Shown: piece after piece, positions 29,743-40,164 of the stretch | Layout: each line of letters opens with the position of its first letter | How positions within the stretch are numbered: position 1 is the first letter of the stretch | Assembly: GCA_943736015.1 (NCBI GenBank) | Contig: OX031057.1 | Location: 39,642,501 to 39,706,500, forward strand | Reading direction: 5' to 3' | Length of the DNA: 64,000 bases | From: Tridacna crocea | Taxonomy: Eukaryota; Mollusca; Bivalvia; Cardiida; Cardiidae | Notes under the pieces: model-generated | What the model saw: the letters and a program-made list of their open reading frames with translations, nothing else | Databases searched by the model: none | What the model was told of the DNA's origin: nothing | Program-made: the position numbers and the translations under genes

Positions 29743-30505
29743 TTAAAGGTGGGTATTTAGAATTTTCACATCAAACCAAATTAAAAAAAATATATATCAT
29801 TGAAATTTATATGAAAAAAACAATATAAATCATCAATAATTAAGAATCATAAAATTACAAAAAAAAATTTTTTTTTTGATGGTATTCCCTTAATTTAACC
29901 CTTTACTCTATAGATACTCATTTCTATGCATTGCTTGTTGGAGACCTTGGAAAACATTGTGGCTAAAGGTGAAATTGTTCGTGACGAGCAATTTCACCTT
30001 TTGTCACAATGTTTTCTACACTATCAAAAGGTGTCATAAAAACATTAGAAACAGCATCCTTGCTGTTATTTAGGCTCAATTAGAGATACCATAGAAATGC
30101 CGTATGGGGTATAGGGTTAAAAGGCTACGTAGCCTCTTACGCTATTTTTAGATTTTGCGCCAAAAATCAATAAAGCATTGTGGGAATGTCAAATGAATGG
30201 CACATGACTAATAACACTTAAATTGTATTACATAACAAACATGTAATAATATTCCATAATGTCTTCTTCGGAAGGATGTTTGAAACTTTATCTGTGTTTA
30301 AATGAGAGAATTGATAATCTAAAAATAGAACATGTCTCCCATTGGTGTCAACCTGGTCCGTAATAAATCCCAAATTTCTTGTGTTATCGGATGGCTTTCG
30401 ACTACTGGGGTTTTATGAGCGCAAATTAAAAGGCTATGGGAGTATAAGGATGATTTTTTTGCATTTTTGTAAAGTTTCGTCCCAGAATCTGAAGGGCCAC
30501 CTTTA
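29743..30505 (+). mobile_element. 545 bp element (TTAAAGGTGG termini), split by a TTAA-MITE
   Basis: TTTAAAGGTGGGTATTTAGA at the left, GAAGGGCCACCTTTAA at the right. It contains the palindrome AAGGCTACGTAGCCTC and CGACTACTGGGGTTTTATGA. With 29890..30120 removed it matches the intact copies at 36.7 and 42.4 kb. Confidence 0.88.
29890..30120 (+). mobile_element. TTAA-MITE, subfamily C, nested in the 545 bp element
   Basis: The host reads ggtattcccTTAA before and TTAAaaggctacgtagcc after. The other copies read ggtattcccttaaaaggcta without interruption. Hairpin arms GTGGCTAAAGGTGAAATTG with GAGCAATTTCACCTTTTGTC. Confidence 0.92.
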
Positions 30506-30738
30506 ACACACATTTCCAACTTTTAACAACCCTGAGAAAGAAAGCCTTTGAAAACATTGTGGGAAAAGGAGAAAATGCTGGTAACCAGTATTTTCCCCTT
30601 TTCCCACAATGTTTTGCAGCCTTTCAGAATCAATTTTCAATTTTTAATTTACGTTTATTTTGTCGACGGCAAAATTAATGCTTTCAATTTGCCGAATTTG
30701 GACAAGTCCAAAACATTGTTGTGTTGTAAAAGAGTAAA
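30503..30738 (+). mobile_element. TTAA-MITE abutting the 545 bp element
   Basis: The left terminus shares the TTAA that ends the 545 bp element. The right segment contains a short partial duplication (gcaaaattaatgctttcaat, then ttgccgaatttgg). Confidence 0.8.
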
Positions 30739-30770
30739 AGAGGCAGATAGGCTCTTGTATACATTTAGGT

Positions 30771-30845
30771 AATCAGCAATTTCTCCTTTTCCCAGAATGT
30801 TTTCTACCCAATCTAAGATTAAGTCCATCATTTGAATCCTATTGA
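30771..30845 (+). mobile_element. TTAA-MITE, right-arm fragment
   Basis: aatcagcaatttctcctttt and cccagaatgttttctaccc. Confidence 0.5.
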
Positions 30846-31091
30846 ACTGTTTAATATACAACAAAATTTTGGGCACACTTCCAATTGCAAGCATTAATTT
30901 TGCAGATGACAGATCAAAATTAATGAGACTCAGATGATGACACTTGTAGGTAGAAGAACAAAAAACATTGTGGAAAAAGGAGAAAATACTGAAAACTAAC
31001 ATTTTCTCATTTTCTAACATTGTTTGAAAAATTTTCTTCCTCAGGTTCATTTAAACTCCGAATTGTCACTGTGGTAACCGTAAAGGATTAA
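30846..31091 (-). mobile_element. TTAA-MITE, diverged full-length
   Basis: Left gggcacacttccaattgcaa. Arms gtggaaaaaggagaaaatac with cattttctcattttctaaca. Right end cgtaaaggatta. Confidence 0.68.
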
Positions 31092-31112
31092 GGAGAAAAT
31101 GAATATTGTGTT

Positions 31113-31382
31113 CAAGATTGTAATCCTTTGACTCTCTACCAAACAACAAAATTTTAGACTTCTTCAGATTGAAAAGATTGTAATCCTTTGACTCTCTACC
31201 AAACAACAAAATTTTAGACTTCTTCAAATTGAAAGCATTTATAGATAACAAAATAAACGTGATTCAAAAATTGAAACTTGATTTTAGAAGAGTAGAAAAC
31301 ACTGTAGGAACAGGAACAAATGTTTTCCGTAGGCTTCTCGTGAAGGGACGTTAAAAGTCGGGATTGTGTGGCAAAGGATTAA
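31113..31382 (-). mobile_element. TTAA-MITE with duplicated terminus and lost hairpin
   Basis: 31113..31172 and 31173..31232 are a 60-base tandem duplication of the terminal segment (ctctaccaaacaacaaaatt). The hairpin is reduced to aacaggaacaaatgttttcc. The right end is normal. Confidence 0.8.
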
Positions 31383-31419
31383 GGGCAAGAATATTCTAGA
31401 CTAGACTAGTTCATTTTTG

Positions 31420-31580
31420 AAAATGTTTGCCAACAACTGATTAAATGTTGCTTAAATGATAGATTTTGTTTTTGAGAAGGTAGAAAAAAATGTGGGAAAG
31501 GGAGAAAATACTTGTTACCAGCATCTTCTCCTATTCCCACATTTTTTTCATTAGCCAAATTTTTCAAGATCTTTTAAACT
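31420..31580 (-). mobile_element. TTAA-MITE, degraded
   Basis: gtgggaaagggagaaaatac and cagcatcttctcctattccc. Confidence 0.55.
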
Positions 31581-31658
31581 TTAGATTTATGAAAGGTTTA
31601 AAATACTAATAGATACTTTTTCTAGAGGTTTTTGACCTGCTTTTTGCTTATGATAGCA

Positions 31659-31756
31659 AATGAAACTTGTGATTGGTCAAATAAAATTATGATTGGTCAA
31701 ATGAAATTGGGATTGGTCTTGTGATTAGTCAAATGAAATTGTGATTTGTCAAATAA
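31659..31756. repeat. minisatellite of about 20 bp (ATTGGTCAAATGAAATT)
   Basis: Five imperfect units containing GATTGGTCAAAT. Each carries an inverted CCAAT word. Confidence 0.8.
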
Positions 31757-31984
31757 TGTAGACATGTTTATTCTAAGGGCCCTGCCTTTTGGCTTGCAGA
31801 GTTACACCATCCATCTTTTTCAAAGATACATGATCTGTCTTTTTTTCAAATATAATTCTTGTTTTGATGTTAATCCTTTGGGTGCCTTTCAAAATATAAT
31901 TGTTTTTATAGCCAGTGTAAATCAAGATCAGATTGCCCAAAATATGGTTAAAAGATAGAGGCAAAGGGAGAAATTACCTGTTGT

Positions 31985-32150
31985 GAGGGGTCTTGGGCTG
32001 CTTGTTGGTCATAGATCAGAAACCCTGTTTTGATCCTAAGTCAAAATGCTAGGTTTTTCTTAGGAGTGTCCTTTGGTAAGGCTCATGAGAACTCTTGCCT
32101 AGCACTGGTGAAACACTGAACAGGTATGAATTGATATGACTGAAAAAATG
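31985..32150 (+). mobile_element. SINE body fragment
   Basis: gcctagcactggtgaaacac followed by tgatatgactgaaaaaatgt matches the SINE 3' part at 7.2 kb on the opposite strand. Confidence 0.5.
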
Positions 32151-32152
32151 TT

Positions 32153-32375
32153 AAATACTTTACCACTCAATCTCTTGTTTCAACAACCCTGAGAAAGAAG
32201 GCTTAGGAAAAGATTGTGAGAAAAGGAAAAAATGCTGGTTAAAAGTATTTTGCCCAGTTTCCACAATTTTTCCTATGCTTTCAAGAGCAAAATCCATCAT
32301 TTTAGCTACCTTTGCTGTCTGTAAATGCTGCTAGTTTGGACAAGTGAACAGTTTTGTCATTTGTTAAAGAGTTAA
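32153..32375 (+). mobile_element. TTAA-MITE, diverged full-length
   Basis: tactttaccactcaatctct to gtcatttgttaaagagttaa. Arms are imperfect. Confidence 0.78.
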
Positions 32376-32639
32376 AGTAGCCTACCTGTCACAAGCAAAT
32401 TCTTTCTGAGCCACAACATGTTCAAAAGGGATGAGCTGAATAATGATAGAAAACCTTTATAATAAAGGTAGATCTAGAACTATCTATTGCGGTAAATCAC
32501 AGTAACACCCCTGTTACCCTTTTTAGTAGATCAATAATAAGTTGAACTGTTTGTATAGATTTTGCAAAAGTAGATCCACTTATTCTTTTCTATTTCTATT
32601 CTGTTCTATTTACAATACTGCAACATTTGAAACTTTTTA

Positions 32640-32832
32640 ATTTTAAAATATTTGCGATATTATGAAATAAATCGTGACACAAATGTTGGAATACTTTCTT
32701 GTAAGGGAAGAAAACATTGTTGGAAAAAGACAACTTGCTGGTTTCCAGCATTTTCTTCTTTTCCTACCATGTTTTCAAAAATCATCTCTTTTACGTTTGT
32801 TAAAACTTTTGATTGTGAGGGAAATGGTTTAA
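32640..32832 (-). mobile_element. TTAA-MITE, left segment diverged
   Basis: attgttggaaaaagacaact with ccagcattttcttcttttcc; right end gagggaaatggttta. Confidence 0.65.
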
Positions 32833-33063
32833 CCTTGATATTGAATCACCTGTATATTCATCAAAAATCGAAAACAAGAACACGGAACAGGTATTTTAAT
32901 TTTGAGAATTATTTCATAGCATGGCACATATTAGTGTTCATGTGATTTAAGATTCATGGAACATTTATTTTGTTTTCTGCAAAAAAACAAAACACAATTT
33001 GATTAAGTGCTAGCTAGGTGTTACTGACATATTGTTGTTGTTATGCTATATCAGTTGCATGTT

Positions 33064-33277
33064 TTAACTCTTTACCACACGACAAAATTTTAGACTGGTT
33101 CAAATTGAAAGCATTTACAGACGACAAAATAAAGGTGACTGAAAAATTGAAATTCGTTCTGGGAAGGGTAGAAAACACTGTGGGAAAAGGAGAAAATGCT
33201 GGCTCCTTTTCCTAGTGTTTTCAAAAGGCTTCTTTCTCAGGGGCATCAAAAGTAGGGATTGTGTGGTAATGGGTTAA
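33064..33277 (-). mobile_element. TTAA-MITE, right hairpin arm mostly deleted
   Basis: The left arm is complete, then aatgctggctccttttccta. About 15 bases around the axis are lost. Confidence 0.85.
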
Positions 33278-33501
33278 CTCTTGGCCAAATGACAAAATTA
33301 TAGATCAGTCCCAATTGAAAGCATTTGCAAACAACATAATGAATGTGACTAAAAATAGAATTTGTGTCTGGGAAGAATAGAAAACATTGTGGGAAAAGGA
33401 GAAAATGCTGGTTACCAGCATTTTCCCCTTTTCCCACAACGTTTTCAAAAGGCTTCTTTCTCAGGGTTGTTAAAAGTTGGGATTGTGTGGTAAAGGGTTA
33501 A
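33274..33501 (-). mobile_element. TTAA-MITE, full-length, abutting its neighbour
   Basis: Shares TTAA with the previous copy in the same orientation. Hairpin intact (ttttccccttttcccacaac on the right). Confidence 0.88.
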
Positions 33502-33681
33502 ACAAATAAACTGGCTAAAAGGTGCAATGTTACCTGGATCAATTGGTCTACCTTGATCTTGTTCCCTTTCGGTCATCTTAAAAGTCTTAAAATGCCTTTC
33601 AGGGCTGTTATTGCCATTTTGGGCAGTGTAGATCAAAATTAGCCTACACAGAAATAGCAGTCTGATCTTTAGTATAACTTT

Positions 33682-33901
33682 CTACCTATAGGAAAGATTT
33701 TAAACTTCTCCAAATTAAAAGCATTTGCAGACGACAAAATAAATATGACTCAAAAAATGAAATTTGTGCTAGGAATGGTAGATAACATTACTGGACAAGA
33801 AGAAAATGCTGCTTGACAGCATTTTCTCCTTTTCCTACGATATTTTCAAAGGCTTTTTTCTTAGGGTCTTTAAAAGTCGGGATTGTGTGGTATAGAGCTA
33901 A
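33682..33901 (-). mobile_element. TTAA-MITE, near full-length
   Basis: Left end lost TTAA; loop tgcttgacagca; right end gtgtggtatagagcta. Confidence 0.78.
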
Positions 33902-34285
33902 ACAGCAGACCATTCCTGGAAATTTTTTACAATGTTAACTATCAGAATTGCAGTTATTTGAGCCATTTTTCAGACTTCAAGGCTAGAAATAAATCCGTGC
34001 TATGTGAGTTAACACGCAGAATTTTCGTTATTTTAAAGCTTTTTGTACCCAATGTGACACCAGATCAGACTACACAGACATGCAGTTGATTGTGGGATGG
34101 TAATCACTAATCAGCTATAATGGGGAGTCAAACCTGTATTGGTCAATTTATGAAATTGATGGAAGAAAAAGTGTTTGAAATACTGTTGCAAATAGGATCA
34201 TTGCCTATGTTTAAATTCTTCCATTTAAAATCGCTGTAGCATTCATGTTTGAATTGTAATGTGAATAATGGTATGCACTATGAAA

Positions 34286-34487
34286 TTTAGAGTTCTAATA
34301 ACCTTGAGGAAGAAAGTTTTTGAGAACCTGGGAAAAGGAGAAAATGCTGGTAACTAGCATTTTCTTCATTGCCTACAATGTTTTCTATCATATCAAAGGC
34401 AAATCTTTACATTTGAGTCACATTTGATGTTTCATCTGCAAATGCTTTCATCCTGAACCAGTCTACATCTAGTAAAGGGGTAAAAAA
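34286..34487 (+). mobile_element. TTAA-MITE, termini lost
   Basis: gaggaagaaagtttttgaga, the hairpin with a shortened left arm (aacctgggaaaaggag), and ttcatctgcaaatgctttca. Confidence 0.72.
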
Positions 34488-34649
34488 GGGTTGCATTGAG
34501 AGAAAGGGACAGACGACAGTATAAAGGGATGAAGATCAATCATTCATGGAAAACCTGAGATGGGAGATATTTTGTTTTCTGCATGTAGGTTATATGTGGG
34601 ATAATGTTTACCGAGTGTGCCTGGATATTTCTAAACTGACTCTTTGTTT

Positions 34650-34760
34650 GAAATGAAGAAAATGTTGATAACCTGCTTTATCTCCTTTGCTTACAATCTT
34701 TCTTTACTTTCGTATTCATGATTTTCTTTTTTTTTTTAGCAACCCTTTATATGATTTTAT
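34650..34760 (+). mobile_element. TTAA-MITE, degraded fragment
   Basis: gaaaatgttgataacctgct and ttatctcctttgcttacaat. Confidence 0.4.
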
Positions 34761-34768
34761 GCAAATGC

Positions 34769-34997
34769 TTTAACTCTTTACCAAACTACAAAATTTTAGA
34801 CAGTGACTGGTCCAAATTGAGAGCACCTGCAAAATAAACGCCACTCAAAAATTGAAATTTGTTTCCAACAGGGTATAAGACATTGTGGGAAAAGGAGAAA
34901 ATGCTGGTTACCAGCATTTACTCCTTTTCCCACAATGTTTTCAAAAGGCTTCCATGTCAGGGTCGTAAAAACCAGGGATTGTTTGGGAAAGGGTTAA
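34769..34997 (-). mobile_element. TTAA-MITE, full-length
   Basis: A small duplication tagacagtgactggtc near the left end; perfect arms apart from agcatttactcc. Confidence 0.9.
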
Positions 34998-35250
34998 ATT
35001 TCTTTGAGTTTAGAATGTTGTGATTTGGTAAAGAATCAACCCTTTATCATTTAATCCTGAGCTTTAATCACTCTTGGAGGGTGTGAAAACATTGTGGAAA
35101 AAGATGAAAATACTTGTATAAACGAGCATTTTCGCCTTACCAAGCAATGTTTTCTGCCTTCCCAAAGCCAATTGTATTTGTTGTCTATATATGCTTTTAA
35201 GTTGGACCAGTCTAAAACATTGCGGTGTGGTAAAGTGGTAATGGAGAAAC
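34998..35250 (+). mobile_element. TTAA-MITE, diverged, preceded by a right-end fragment
   Basis: 35003..35039 is an isolated right end (tttagaatgttgtgatttgg). From 35036 a copy runs through cactcttggagggtgtgaaa and arms gtggaaaaagatgaaaatac to gcggtgtggtaaagtggtaa. Confidence 0.65.
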
Positions 35251-35311
35251 ATAGCTTGATTAGTAAGTGATGACTGAATTGTTTCTGCTTGCACACGGAA
35301 GCTAAATCTCA

Positions 35312-35545
35312 ATCAACTCTTTACCACACAGAGAAAGTTTAGGCTGGTCCAACTTGAATGCAGTATGCTTTCAAGTTATAAATTAAATGTAATTTAGATA
35401 AAAGTTCTTACTTGTGAAAAGGTAGAAAACATGGTGGAAAAAGGAGAAAATGCTGTAACCAGCATTTTCTTCTTTTACCCACAATATTTTCAAAAGCCCT
35501 TTCTCCATCAGGGTCATTAAACTCAGGATTGTGTGGTAAAGAATG
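35312..35545 (-). mobile_element. TTAA-MITE, near full-length
   Basis: Arms ggtggaaaaaggagaaaatg and cattttcttcttttacccac; right end gtggtaaagaatgaa. Confidence 0.78.
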
Positions 35546-35595
35546 AAAAAAAAAATCAACTCTGATCGAATTTTGGGTTTGTCCTGATCAAAAAG

Positions 35596-35752
35596 CAAAT
35601 TATTGTTGCAAACAATGGCATAATCATGGTTCAGATCAAAGGAAAAATGATTTAGAAATTAAGAGAACATTGTAAAACAAGCATTCTCTCCATTTCTCAA
35701 GGCCCTTTCCCTCATTGGTCATGAAAACAACGATGATTGGTATAGAGTGAAG
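35596..35752 (-). mobile_element. TTAA-MITE, degraded
   Basis: gagaacattgtaaaacaagc and ccctttccctcattggtcat. Much of the left arm is deleted. Confidence 0.5.
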
Positions 35753-35890
35753 GGCATCGTATGTTTGGCATGTATGTACAGTTCATAATTATAGTCTTGG
35801 AGGAGGCAGATTGACAGTCTGTGCTGTTATTTTGACTTTTTTGTTTTGTAAGTTATGTTTTTATTCATGAATTTTTACCCTGCTTTTAAC

Positions 35891-36112
35891 TTAACTCTTT
35901 ACCACACAACAAAATTCTGGACTAGTCCAAATTGAAAGCATTTGCAGATGACAAAATAAATGTGGATCAAAAATTGAAATTTGATTTGGAAAGGTAGAAA
36001 ACATTGTGGGAAAAGCAGAAAATGCTGGTTACCAGCATTTTCTCCGTTTCCCACTATGTTTTCAAAGACTTTCTTTCTCAGGGTCGTCAAAAGTCGGGAT
36101 TGTGTGGTAAAG
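35891..36112 (-). mobile_element. TTAA-MITE, full-length, fused to the next copy
   Basis: Hairpin near perfect. The right end gtggtaaagagt runs directly into CACACAATCCC of the next copy, so the TTAA between them is lost. Confidence 0.87.
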
Positions 36113-36331
36113 AGTCACACAATCCCAAATTTTAATGACCCTGGGCAAGAGTCCCCTTAAAATCATTGTTGGAAAAGGAGAAAATGCTGGTAACCAGCAT
36201 TTTCTCCTTTTCTAACAATGTTTTTCACCATTCCTAAAATAAATTGTAATATCTGAATTACTTTGATTTGTCATCTAAAAATTCTTGCAATATGGACCGG
36301 TCTAAAAACTGTGTTGATTGGTAAAGAATTT
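36113..36331 (+). mobile_element. TTAA-MITE, left TTAA lost
   Basis: Arms carry CATTGTTGG and CTAACAATG, a changed but still G-T/G-C pairable position. Confidence 0.82.
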
Positions 36332-36489
36332 ACTCAGGTTGTTCAGTATTGCAAAAATAGATTTGTTCACTTTGAAAAGGGCGAAGTCTAGAAGCAAAGA
36401 TGATAGCGCTTGGGAGTTGCATGTGGGCTAACATCTTTCCAAGGGTTTATTGATGAACATTCCTCTCACAGCTGCTTAATTTTTTTGAT

Positions 36490-36685
36490 GATTATTCTGT
36501 GAGAAAGCAGCCAGTGGCTCTGGAAGAATATTGTGTGAAGTACTGGTGAAAGAAACTTCAAGAAAGCACGAATTTGTGCACTAGCCCAGAGGTATAGCTG
36601 AAATAATGTTGAAAACGGCGTAAAACAGAGTACAAGCTATAGCTGATATAATGTTGAAATTGGTGTAAAACAGCATACAAGGCAC
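36490..36685 (+). mobile_element. SINE body fragment
   Basis: gagaaagcagccagtggctc and a tail with two near copies of ataatgttgaaaacggcgta, typical of the SINE 3' region. Confidence 0.5.
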
Positions 36686-36688
36686 TGT

Positions 36689-37233
36689 TAAAGGTGGGTA
36701 TTTAGAATGTTTACATCTCACCAAATTAAACAATATATATATCACTGAAATTCATACGAAAAAGTAATACAAATCATCAATAATTAAGATTCATAAAATT
36801 ACAAAAAGAACTTTTTTTGATGGTATTCCCTTAAAAGGCTACGTAGCCTCTTGAGGTATTTTTAGATTTTGCGCCAAAAATCAATAAAGCATTTTGGGAA
36901 TGCCTAGTGACTGGCACATAACTCATAACGCTTAAATTCCATTACATAACAAATGTAATAATTATTTTCCATAATGTCTTCTTCGGACGCTATGTTTGAA
37001 ATTTCACCTGTGTATTCCTGTATGTAAATGGGCGAATTGATCATCTAAAACTAGAACGTGTCTCCCGTCGGTGTCGACCTGGTCTGTAGTAAATCTCTAA
37101 TTTCTCGTGTTGTTGGACGGTGTTCGACTGGTGGGGTTTTATGAATGAAAATTAAAAGGCTTTGGGAGTATAAGGATGATTCTTTTGCATTTTTGTTCAA
37201 TTTTCATCCCAAAATCTGAAGGGCCACCTTTAA
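36689..37233 (+). mobile_element. 545 bp element, intact (empty TTAA site)
   Basis: TTAAAGGTGGGTATTTAGAA to GAAGGGCCACCTTTAA. It contains the uninterrupted site ggtattcccttaaaaggcta and the palindrome ggctacgtagcc. Confidence 0.9.
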
Positions 37234-37254
37234 AAGTAATTAAAATATTATTTA

Positions 37255-37482
37255 AACCTAAGTCTTTACCACACAATGCAGAGTTTTAATGACCCTGAAG
37301 GAGAAACCCTTTTGAAGACATCATGGGAAATGGAAAAATGCTGGTAACCAGCATTTTCTCCTTTTCCCACAATGTATTCTACCCTATCTAAAGCAATTCT
37401 CTCTGTTTCAGGCACATTAAAATTGGCATATGTAACTGCTTTCAGTTAGGATCGGTCTATTTGGATGTTTGGTAAAGGCTTA
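37255..37482 (+). mobile_element. TTAA-MITE, near full-length
   Basis: Left ctttaccacacaatgcagag; right arm perfect; right end gatgtttggtaaaggctta. Confidence 0.82.
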
Positions 37483-37504
37483 TTACATGCTCTATGATGA
37501 AAAA

Positions 37505-37730
37505 ATTAACAATCTGGATTTCTACTGACCTTGGGAAAGAAAGGCTTTGAAAACATTCCGGAAAAAGGCGAAAATGCTTGTAACCAGTATTTTCTCTTTT
37601 TCCCTCAGTGTTTTGTACCCTGTCACATTGAAGTTGCATCACATGAAGGAGCTGAGTCACGTTTGATTCACCTCTGCAAGTACCTCCAGTGAGAATCAGT
37701 CTATTTGTTTTTTTGTCTGGAAAAGTGTCA
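37505..37730 (+). mobile_element. TTAA-MITE, diverged
   Basis: aaaggctttgaaaacattcc with arms ggaaaaaggcgaaaatgctt. It contains a small insertion (acatgaaggagctgagtcac). Confidence 0.7.
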
Positions 37731-37949
37731 CTTCTTTACCACACAATCCCGACTTTTAACACCCTGAGAAAGAAGCCTTTGGAAAACACTGGGAAAAGAA
37801 AATGCTGGTAACCAGCATTTTCTCCTTTTCCCACAGTGTTTTCTTCCCCATCTAACACAAAAATCATGATTTCAGTTACATTTAATTTGTCGTCTGCAAA
37901 TCCTTTCAATTTGGACCAGTCTATTTTTTTTTGTCTGGAAAAGTGTTAA
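37731..37949 (+). mobile_element. TTAA-MITE, left arm shortened
   Basis: The left arm lost GTG and AGG (aacactgggaaaagaaaatg). The right arm is intact with CACAGTGTT. Confidence 0.85.
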
Positions 37950-38021
37950 CTCGTTACTGTATAAATTTGGCTTGTAGCCCCACTACATCTATGCTGTTGT
38001 CAGTTCTCTCTACACCACCCC

Positions 38022-38501
38022 TCACAACGTACGTCAGTGTGACGTCACAGGTGGTGATATCGGACCCTTGTTATAAAGTCAATGTGCGTGTTTGGTAAGT
38101 CTGTTTTTATTTTTTGTAATCGTTCCTTTAATTGATCTGAAAAAGTCTTTAGACTACCAAAGCGTACAATGCCTAGGGACTTTGTTTTTTGTCAAAGCTT
38201 TTGTTAACTACTTATACTAATGGAATAGACTTCGACCAACTATTAAAACCCAATCACTTTTTGACATTTGGTCAAAGTGTTTGTGCATATAGAAATCTGC
38301 TTCCTGTCTAAAACATCAGAATATTAAATGTATTAATCTGAAGTCTTTGATCAATACATGAAATTCTTTGTAGTCCGTTTGTATCCACCCAAGCTAGCCT
38401 CATTCTATCTTCATATCGTACTTACTTATCAATATGGCGGACATAAGTTACGAAAATGCACAGGTCCGATATCACTTCCTGTGACGTAGGTTGTTACCCT
38501 T
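38022..38501. mobile_element. DNA element with ACAACCTACGTCACAG-like inverted termini
   Basis: Left: ACAACGTACGTCAGTGTGAC then CAGGTGGTGATATCGGACC. Right: the inverse of GGTAACAACCTACGTCACAG then GAAGTGATATCGGACC. A second member lies at 60278..60780. No transposase seen. Confidence 0.65.
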
Positions 38502-38511
38502 GTACACTGTA

Positions 38512-38670
38512 CCAAAGGACAAGTTCTTAAGTTTTCCATATCGAAAGTACTCATACTTGCATATTGACATAATTATGGTAATTTTGCCTTAAAAAATGAA
38601 ATTTGTCTGAAAAAGGGTAGAAGACATTGTGGGAAACAGGTCGTTAAAAATTGACATTATTTGTTAACAC
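38512..38670 (-). mobile_element. TTAA-MITE, hairpin lost
   Basis: gaaatttgtctgaaaaaggg, gacattgtgggaaacaggtc, gttaaaaattgacattattt. The deletion spans the whole palindrome. Confidence 0.6.
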
Positions 38671-38866
38671 AGAGTTTACCTGACCTTATAAAGAGGGTTT
38701 TTTGAAAAACACTGTAGAAAAACTGAAAGAAATGATGGGGACCACCATTTTAATTTTTTTCCACGTTTAACAAAGACAAATTCCATTCTCTAAGGCACCT
38801 TTTATTTGTTGTTTGCAAATGCCTTCAGTTTAGACAAGTCTAAAAAAATATTTGCAATAATGAGTT
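38671..38866 (+). mobile_element. TTAA-MITE, diverged
   Basis: gggttttttgaaaaacactg, weak arms, and gtttgcaaatgccttcagtt. Confidence 0.6.
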
Positions 38867-38956
38867 ATTAATTCTGTACAGTTATGGTTGACTGTTTGTT
38901 AATTGGTTTCCTGTTTTTATTAAGCTTTAGACAGTTTTGTGCATATTAGCCTGCAC

Positions 38957-39186
38957 CATAGGCGGAGGGATATAGTTTTAGCATTGTCTGTCAGCCTGTG
39001 TGTCTCTAGGACAATATCTTCAATACCATTGGATGGAATGTTGTGAAACTTTTTACATGCGTACAATAATCCATTCCCCTGATATACTTTTCCATTTTTT
39101 TAATTCGATGCAAAATGGTGGACTGGGAGTGATTTTGAGTTATGTGGCCTTTTTCGGTGGGGATATCATTCCTTCAGAATTGTTTG
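38957..39186 (+). repeat. dispersed repeat (copy 1)
   Basis: gcggagggatatagttttag through gatgcaaaatggtggactgg to ggtggggatatcattcc. It matches 54889..55095 in the same orientation at about 70-80 percent by eye. Confidence 0.7.
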
Positions 39187-39187
39187 T

Positions 39188-39387
39188 TACCACACAATCC
39201 CTACTTTTGACAACCCTGAGAAAGAAACCTTTTGAAAACACTGTAGGAAAAGGAGAAAAATGCTGGTCCCACAGTGTTTTCTACCCTTCCCAGAAAAAAT
39301 TTTAATTTTTCAGTCACCTTTATTTTGTCGTCTGCAAATGCTTTCAATTTGAACCAGTCTAAAATTTTGTTGTTTGGTAAAGAGTTA
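39188..39387 (+). mobile_element. TTAA-MITE, right arm partly deleted
   Basis: The left arm reads up to aaaaatgctgg and jumps to tcccacagtgtt. ACTGT/ACAGT pairing is kept. Confidence 0.85.
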
Positions 39388-39424
39388 AGTGATGACATGG
39401 TGACTACTACACCTATATAATGCT

Positions 39425-39540
39425 TTACTGGAGTTTCTTTCACCAGCTTTTGGCCGAGTATCTTCCTCAGGCCATTGGCTACCTTCTCACATGATCATTG
39501 TTCAAGCAATGATCAGCAATGAGAAAGGAATGTATCCAAA
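39425..39540 (-). mobile_element. SINE body fragment
   Basis: tcaggccattggctaccttc followed by tcaagcaatgatcagcaatg. Confidence 0.45.
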
Positions 39541-39544
39541 TGTA

Positions 39545-39748
39545 TTTTAGACTTGTCCAAATCAAAAGCATTTGCAGAGGACGAAATAAAAGTGACTGAA
39601 ATTTTAAAATTTGTTTTTTTAAGAGTAGAAAACATTGTGGGAAAAGGAGAAAATGCTGGTTACCAGCATTTTCTCCTTTTCCCACAATGTTTTCAAAAGC
39701 CTTCTTTTCCAGGAGCGTCAAAAGTAGGGATTGTGTGGTAATGGGTTA
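39545..39748 (-). mobile_element. TTAA-MITE, left terminus truncated
   Basis: Begins inside attttagacttgtccaaatc. Perfect hairpin; right end gtgtggtaatgggttaa. Confidence 0.87.
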
Positions 39749-39807
39749 AGCAAGCCACTAGGATTTTTTTACAGATGAAAGGATGCATATAAGCATACAA
39801 ATAACTT

Positions 39808-40034
39808 GAACTCTTTACCAAACGACAAAAGTTTGGACTGGTCCAAATTGAAAGAATTTGCATATGATGAATTAGATGTAACAGAAATGATGATTTTTTG
39901 TTTTGGATAAGGTATAAAACATTGTGGAAAAAGTAGAAAATGCTGGTTACCAGCATTTTCTCCTTTTCCAACATTGTTTTCAAAAGCCTTCTCCTACAGG
40001 GTCATTAAAACTCAGGATCGTGTGGTAATGGGTT
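39808..40034 (-). mobile_element. TTAA-MITE, near full-length
   Basis: gaactctttaccaaacgaca to gatcgtgtggtaatgggtt. Arms differ slightly (gtggaaaaagtagaaaatgc). Confidence 0.83.
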
Positions 40035-40164
40035 CTCCCCAAAACATCAACCAACAAAAAAATCATCCATAATTTTTCTCAGCTGGTATTCATCCATTTA
40101 CAGCAAACAGCATGAAAACAGTTTATGTTTTGCAATTACCATACCATGTTTCATATCAGACACA

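Noticed and set aside
39553-39741. Recurring 60-100 residue open frames containing a VGKGENAGYQHFLLFPQCF-like peptide on both strands
   Set aside because: They are translations of the TTAA-MITE hairpin. Because it is palindromic, the same peptide appears from either strand. Frames break in most copies and there is no splice or start support, so they are not a protein family.
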